A stretch of 64,000 nt of DNA. It comes from Ideonella_A sakaiensis_A. GTDB taxonomy: Bacteria > Pseudomonadota > Gammaproteobacteria > Burkholderiales > Burkholderiaceae_C. The notes under the pieces are model-generated. The model worked only from the letters and a program-made list of their open reading frames with translations. It ran no database searches and was not told the origin of the DNA. How positions within the stretch are numbered: position 1 is the first letter of the stretch; each line of letters starts with the position of its first letter. Made by a program: the position numbers and the translations under genes. Below are positions 61,108 to 64,000 of the stretch, one piece after another. The stretch spans positions 1,736,001 through 1,800,000 of the forward strand of contig NZ_CP182947.1 in the NCBI RefSeq assembly GCF_048320135.1, read 5' to 3'.

Positions 61108-61995
61108 ATGCAAACCGAACTAAAAAAACCCGAGCTGCACGGCCTGGCCGCCGGCACTGCGCCGGAACGGCCCGACTGGACGATCGACCAGGGCTGGGAC
61201 AACTACAGCGCCGCCGAACACGCAACCTGGAAGACGCTGTTCGAGCGCCAGACCAAGCTGCTGCCGGGGCGCGCCTGCGACGAGTTCGTCGCCGGCATGC
61301 GCGACCTGCCGATCGGTCCGGAGCAGATTCCGGATTTCCGCCAGCTCAGCGAGGTGTTGATGCAGCGCACCGGCTGGCAGGTCGTCGCGGTGCCAGGGCT
61401 GGTTCCGGACGAGGTCTTTTTCGACCATCTGGCAAACCGGCGTTTCCCGGCCGGCCAGTTCATCCGCAAGCCCGAGCAGCTCGACTATCTCGAAGAGCCC
61501 GACGTCTTCCACGACGTCTTCGGCCACGTGCCGATGCTGATGAACCCGTCGCTGGCCGACTATATCCAGGCCTATGGCGTCGGCGGGCTGCGCGCACAGC
61601 AGCTCGGCAAACTCGGCAACCTCGCGCGGGTCTACTGGTATACGGTCGAATTCGGCCTGATCCGGCAGGCCGACGGCATCCGCATCTATGGCGCCGGCAT
61701 CGCCTCGTCGTATACCGAAAGCGTCTTTTCGCTCGACGATGCATCGCCGAACCGGATCCGCTTCGACCTCGAACGCGTGATGCGCACGCGGTACCGGATC
61801 GACGATTTCCAGGAAAGCTATTTCGTGATCGACAGCCTCGACGACCTGCTGCAGCTGGCGGCGATCGACTTCGGCCCGATCTACCAGGCGATCGACGGCA
61901 AACCCGAGTTCGAGCCCGGCACGGTGCTCGACAGCGATACCGTGCTGCACCGCGGCAGCGGCCGTTATCACGCGGCGAAGCGGCAAGGCCGCTGA
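61108..61995 (+). CDS. phhA: Phenylalanine 4-monooxygenase
   Basis: 295 residues from the ATG at 61108. Hydroxylates phenylalanine to tyrosine with tetrahydropterin and O2. Iron ligands H135 and H140 (FHDVFGHVPML) and E181 (YWYTVEFGL). Catalytic domain only, as in other bacterial enzymes, with no regulatory ACT domain. Together with phhB and hpd it takes phenylalanine to homogentisate; the tyrosine transaminase and homogentisate dioxygenase must lie elsewhere. Confidence 0.97.
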   Translation: MQTELKKPELHGLAAGTAPERPDWTIDQGWDNYSAAEHATWKTLFERQTKLLPGRACDEFVAGMRDLPIGPEQIPDFRQLSEVLMQRTGWQVVAVPGLVPDEVFFDHLANRRFPAGQFIRKPEQLDYLEEPDVFHDVFGHVPMLMNPSLADYIQAYGVGGLRAQQLGKLGNLARVYWYTVEFGLIRQADGIRIYGAGIASSYTESVFSLDDASPNRIRFDLERVMRTRYRIDDFQESYFVIDSLDDLLQLAAIDFGPIYQAIDGKPEFEPGTVLDSDTVLHRGSGRYHAAKRQGR

Positions 61996-62100
61996 TTGCC
62001 AACGCGCTGTGCCCCAGTGCAGCGTCAAGTCATCGGGCAGACCGCCACGTCGCGCATCGCGGCGGCGCAGGTCGAGCGTACGAGATTCGGCCGCCAAGGT

Positions 62101-62586
62101 TCAGCGGTAGCCGATCAGCCGGCCGGCGGCGATCACCGCCAGCCACAGCGCGATCGACAACAGACCGGCGAGCCGCCACGACAGGCGCAGCGGCTCGTGT
62201 ATTGGATCGGACGTCAGCCGCCAGTGCGCCGAACGATGCAGCAATGCGGCGTTCAGCAGCGCGCAGCCGATCAGCAGCAGCTTGATGCCGAACAACGGCT
62301 CGCCGATGTAGTCGAGCGGCCGGGTCACGAACAGCAGCGTCCCGGTCGAAGCCGCGAGCAGCAACCCGATCAGCGCGACCGGGATCAGCGTGCGCGCCAA
62401 TTGATCGAGCGGATCGACCCGTCGGCGGCCGAGCAGCCGCAAGTCGAGCGGAACAATCGCGCCGAACAACAGCGCGATGCCGACCACGTGGCCGGTATTG
62501 ACCAGCGGGTAGAGCCAGATCGACGCACGCAGCGTCTGCGCCAGCGCGCTGGCATCGATCGCGGCGGCAGCGGCCTCGAACGGCAA
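62101..62586 (-). CDS. DUF6644-like inner-membrane protein
   Basis: 161 residues if a TTG at 62586 is used (AGG eight bases before); a CTG at 62604 overlapping the previous stop is the alternative. Four or five membrane helices. LAQTLRASIWLYPLVNTGHVVGIALLFGAIVPLDLRLLG resembles DUF6644 proteins, which often occur with DUF6152 partners, as here. Function unknown. Starts within or just after the end of the upstream gene, so translation is probably coupled. Confidence 0.7.
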   Translation of the reverse strand: MPFEAAAAAIDASALAQTLRASIWLYPLVNTGHVVGIALLFGAIVPLDLRLLGRRRVDPLDQLARTLIPVALIGLLLAASTGTLLFVTRPLDYIGEPLFGIKLLLIGCALLNAALLHRSAHWRLTSDPIHEPLRLSWRLAGLLSIALWLAVIAAGRLIGYR

Positions 62587-62600
62587 CGGCCGGCCTGCGC

Positions 62601-62993
62601 TCAGTTGCGGTCGGGGTAGAGATCGAAGCGGCGGCCGTTGATCTGCACCCGCTCGGCCTTGAACAGCTTCTTGTTCGGATCGGCCGCGCGGTGGCCGGTC
62701 ACTGTCAGCTTGACGCCCTTCACGAGCATCTCGTCCTTCAACCCGGCACGCTGGTTGCGCCAAGGCTGGCCGACCTCGACGATCCATTCGGCGCCGCCGA
62801 CGTCGACCGTCAGTTCGCCGTGCGGATTGCCGAGTTTCGCGGCAACGATCACGCCGCTCAGTTCGGAATTGCCGTCTTCGGCCCAGGCCCAGCCGTGGTG
62901 GGCCGCCGCCGGTGCGGCCAGCGCCGCGGCCAGCAATACGCCGACCGCCGCTGCAAACAGGCGGCGCCCGCTGAAGATCTGATTCGATGGCAT
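62601..62993 (-). CDS. DUF6152-family exported protein
   Basis: 130 residues from the ATG at 62993, eight bases after GGAGG. Signal peptide about 1-31 (LFAAAVGVLLAAALAAPAAA), then HHGWAWAEDGNSELSGVIVAAKLGNPHGELTVD, the DUF6152 pattern (HH..W and a NPHG turn), and VKLTVTGHRAADPNKKLFKAERV. Small periplasmic beta-barrel-like protein of unknown role, paired with the DUF6644 membrane protein. Confidence 0.82.
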   Translation of the reverse strand: MPSNQIFSGRRLFAAAVGVLLAAALAAPAAAHHGWAWAEDGNSELSGVIVAAKLGNPHGELTVDVGGAEWIVEVGQPWRNQRAGLKDEMLVKGVKLTVTGHRAADPNKKLFKAERVQINGRRFDLYPDRN

Positions 62994-63121
62994 CTGTGCA
63001 TCCTCCTGGCTCGAACCGGGCCGCGCAACCACACCGGGCCCGCTGCCATCCTAACGCGCGGCAGCGGTCGGTGCGCGCTCCGTATCATCGGCCCGGCCTG
63101 ACGCGCCGCAATCACCAACCG

Positions 63122-64000
63122 ATGCCCGAATCCGAAACCGAATCCGCACGTTTCCGCGCCGCGCTGCGCCGTCTCGGCAGCGACGTGCTGCAGGCCTACT
63201 GGAACCTGCTGAAGCTGATGGTGCCGACGCTGCTGATCGTCAAGCTGCTCGACATGGCCGGCGCAACGCAGTGGATCGGCTTGCTGCTGGCGCCGATGAT
63301 GGCCCTGGTCGGCCTGCCCGAGCCGACCGGCATCGTGCTGGCGTCGATCGTGCTGACCAACCTGTACACCGGGCTGGCGCTTTTTTTCGTGATGCTGCCG
63401 CAGATGGATCTGACCGTCGCGCAGGTCACGGTGCTCGGCACGCTGATGCTGATGGCGCATTCGCTGCCGGTCGAGGGTGCGATCGCGAAGGCGGCCGGCA
63501 TTCCTTGGCGGGCCACGCTGGCGCTGCGCGTCGGCGGCTCATTCCTGCTCGGAGCGATGCTCGACCGGGTCTACCGCGCCGGTGGCTGGTTGCAGCAGCG
63601 CTTCGAGCCGGCCTGGCAACCCGATGCGCCGGCCGGCGATCTGGCCGGATGGGCGATCGACCAGGCGACGATGCTGGTGACGATCTTCGTCGTGCTGGCC
63701 GGGCTGATGGTGATGCTGAAGCTGATGCGCTTGATCGGCATTGAGCGCCTCGTCCATCAGGCGATGTTTCCGCTGCTGCGGCTGACCGGCATCAGCCGCC
63801 AGGCAGCCAATGTCACGGTGATCGGCGTCACGCTCGGCATCACCTTCGGCGCCGGCCTGCTGTTGCGCGACGTCCGGTCCGGCACGCTGAGCCGCCGCGA
63901 CATCTGGCTGTCGATCGGTTTTCTCGGCCTCGCGCACAGCCTGATCGAGGATACGCTGCTGATCCTGCTGATCGGCGCAGACCTGTCGGGAATTTTATGG
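63122..64000 (+). CDS. Gate-domain (nucleoside-recognition-like) membrane protein, 3' end outside window
   Basis: 293 codons in view, open at the window end. At least six hydrophobic helices (LLKLMVPTLLIVKLLDMAG; ATLALRVGGSFLLGAML; ATMLVTIFVVLAGLMVML). Short motifs TNLYTGLALFFVMLP and LMAHSLPVEGAIAKAAG, and later NVTVIGVTLGITFGAGLLL and FLGLAHSLIEDTLLI, repeat the Gate-domain pattern in two halves. Predicted inner-membrane transporter; substrate unknown. Divergent from the DUF6152 gene across 128 bases. Confidence 0.8.
   Translation, partial: MPESETESARFRAALRRLGSDVLQAYWNLLKLMVPTLLIVKLLDMAGATQWIGLLLAPMMALVGLPEPTGIVLASIVLTNLYTGLALFFVMLPQMDLTVAQVTVLGTLMLMAHSLPVEGAIAKAAGIPWRATLALRVGGSFLLGAMLDRVYRAGGWLQQRFEPAWQPDAPAGDLAGWAIDQATMLVTIFVVLAGLMVMLKLMRLIGIERLVHQAMFPLLRLTGISRQAANVTVIGVTLGITFGAGLLLRDVRSGTLSRRDIWLSIGFLGLAHSLIEDTLLILLIGADLSGILW

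Overview
This is a GC-rich, densely packed bacterial chromosome segment. The gene content (Bug-family binding protein, phthalate 4,5-dioxygenase genes, flavocytochrome c sulfide dehydrogenase, phenylalanine hydroxylase pathway, RND pumps, PAS-rich sensor kinases, REP repeats) fits a metabolically versatile Gram-negative proteobacterium, most likely a betaproteobacterium. The lineage is an inference from gene families; there is no rRNA in the window, and I see no tRNA, CRISPR array or prophage. All calls come from reading the sequence and translations, without any database search.

Region by region. (1) 1-14.2 kb, minus strand: four co-oriented genes that look like a dedicated export locus. Reading in the direction of transcription they are a GAF-HlyD adaptor, a PqqD/site-2-protease/HlyD fusion, a shortened SecA-like ATPase, and a giant LEPR-XLL/DUF4347 surface protein (at least 2553 codons, C-terminus outside the window). 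Three blocks of exactly seven repeats in the giant protein look like three seven-bladed beta-propellers, each inserted at the same point of a cadherin/Ig-like domain. REP elements fill the gaps between the genes. (2) 14.4-15.6 kb: an orphan OmpR-type response regulator and a DUF1127 protein. (3) 15.7-22.3 kb: an RND multidrug efflux operon (adaptor, pump, outer-membrane lipoprotein) with a divergent MarR regulator. (4) 22.3-23.2 kb: nadC. (5) 23.3-29.4 kb: a hemerythrin-led operon for the upper phthalate 4,5-pathway, with a recognisable promoter flanked by two TTAG-N4-CTAA sites. (6) 29.4-35.1 kb: a five-PAS hybrid histidine kinase with a degenerate receiver protein and a 54-residue microprotein, and a GNAT acetyltransferase. 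(7) 35.0-40.2 kb: thiamine-diphosphate 2-oxoacid/acetoin dehydrogenase E1 alpha and beta, a DUF2805 protein and a MalT-like LuxR regulator. (8) 40.3-44.9 kb: a DUF1554 lectin-like lipoprotein, a DhlA-like haloalkane dehalogenase, a REP/GC-box mosaic, an intact IS1182-family insertion sequence and a 2-hydroxychromene-2-carboxylate isomerase-like protein. (9) 44.9-51.6 kb: a CusCBA-type copper/silver efflux operon with CusF fused to CusB and a small Cys-rich exported protein in front. (10) 51.7-56 kb: aldo/keto reductase, DUF1328 and a half-length DUF1328-like microprotein, FccA/FccB sulfide dehydrogenase, MscS channel. (11) 56-62 kb: a second multi-PAS/GAF hybrid kinase, then an Lrp regulator divergent from hpd-phhB-phhA for phenylalanine to homogentisate catabolism. 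(12) 62.1-64 kb: DUF6644 and DUF6152 proteins, and a Gate-domain membrane protein cut by the window end.

Working together: the left end appears to build and export one enormous adhesin-like protein. The centre and right supply aromatic catabolism (phthalate to 4,5-dihydroxyphthalate to protocatechuate; Phe to Tyr to homogentisate), metal and drug efflux, and sulfide oxidation. Large antisense open frames are abundant because of the high GC content and were rejected as shadows.
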